A stretch of DNA of 37,032 bases from Gammaproteobacteria bacterium (GTDB lineage Bacteria > Pseudomonadota > Gammaproteobacteria > SZUA-152). Under the pieces are notes generated by a model. That model had not been told where the DNA came from. It was given only the letters and a program-made list of their open reading frames with translations, and ran no database searches. The stretch is taken from positions 1-37,032 of the forward strand of contig DRKN01000093.1 in NCBI GenBank assembly GCA_011051755.1, read 5' to 3'. A program made the position numbers and the translations under genes. Below, one piece after another: positions 36,710 through 37,032 of this stretch; the first letter of the stretch is position 1; each line of letters starts with the position of its first letter.

Positions 36710-37032
36710 TTTATATAAGTGGTGCTCGAATTTAGTTTGTATTCACCTGGCAAAAGTATGTGCTCTTAGGCGAGGGGCGTGAGCACGACTGCATGGAGGC
36801 AGGAGGTAGGGCGACTCAGGAGACACAGCCAGGGCAAACGCACGAAATATGCATGCTTTTCAATTAGCTGGAATAATATATTCATGTAAAGCTTGAGTGT
36901 TGTGGTTAAACTGAGGTTCCTTTCTTAGAACGACAAACTATCCCTTATTTATCATCTAGATAGACAAAAACAGGGTTCAAGGCTCTGTCTACATTTTTAC
37001 TTTCTTCAGTAACTGGTAGGCTTTTTGTTGCC

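Overview
This is a 37 kb gammaproteobacterial-type chromosomal window with dense coding, read by eye from the sequence and the ORF track. Left to right: (i) an ORF-poor 0.9 kb with small palindromes, then a DUF1566-type protein and a two-domain globin; (ii) a housekeeping envelope/competence block: lolC/E-type permease, lolD, DUF2062, comEC, exbB, exbD, msbA, lpxK, Trm112-like, kdsB and a MagIII-like HhH-GPD glycosylase; (iii) a c-di-GMP/redox block: GGDEF protein, tandem-thioredoxin protein, PAS-GGDEF protein and a small DUF3622-like protein; (iv) a long minus-strand urea module: porin, urtABCDE, ureDABC, ureE, a small membrane protein, ureF, ureG; (v) divergent from it, a two-gene signalling unit. 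That unit is a 1138-aa protein fusing an NCS1-type nucleobase/allantoin-family permease, a 9-Cys cluster, a histidine kinase and a receiver, followed by a REC/PAS-like/LuxR response regulator. The best candidate for an under-described system is this transporter-kinase/LuxR pair beside the porin-urt-ure operon. Second-tier observations are the two-domain globin, the small membrane protein between ureE and ureF, and several families of dispersed intergenic palindromic repeats, some inserted between urease genes. No tRNA, rRNA, CRISPR array or transposase was recognised.
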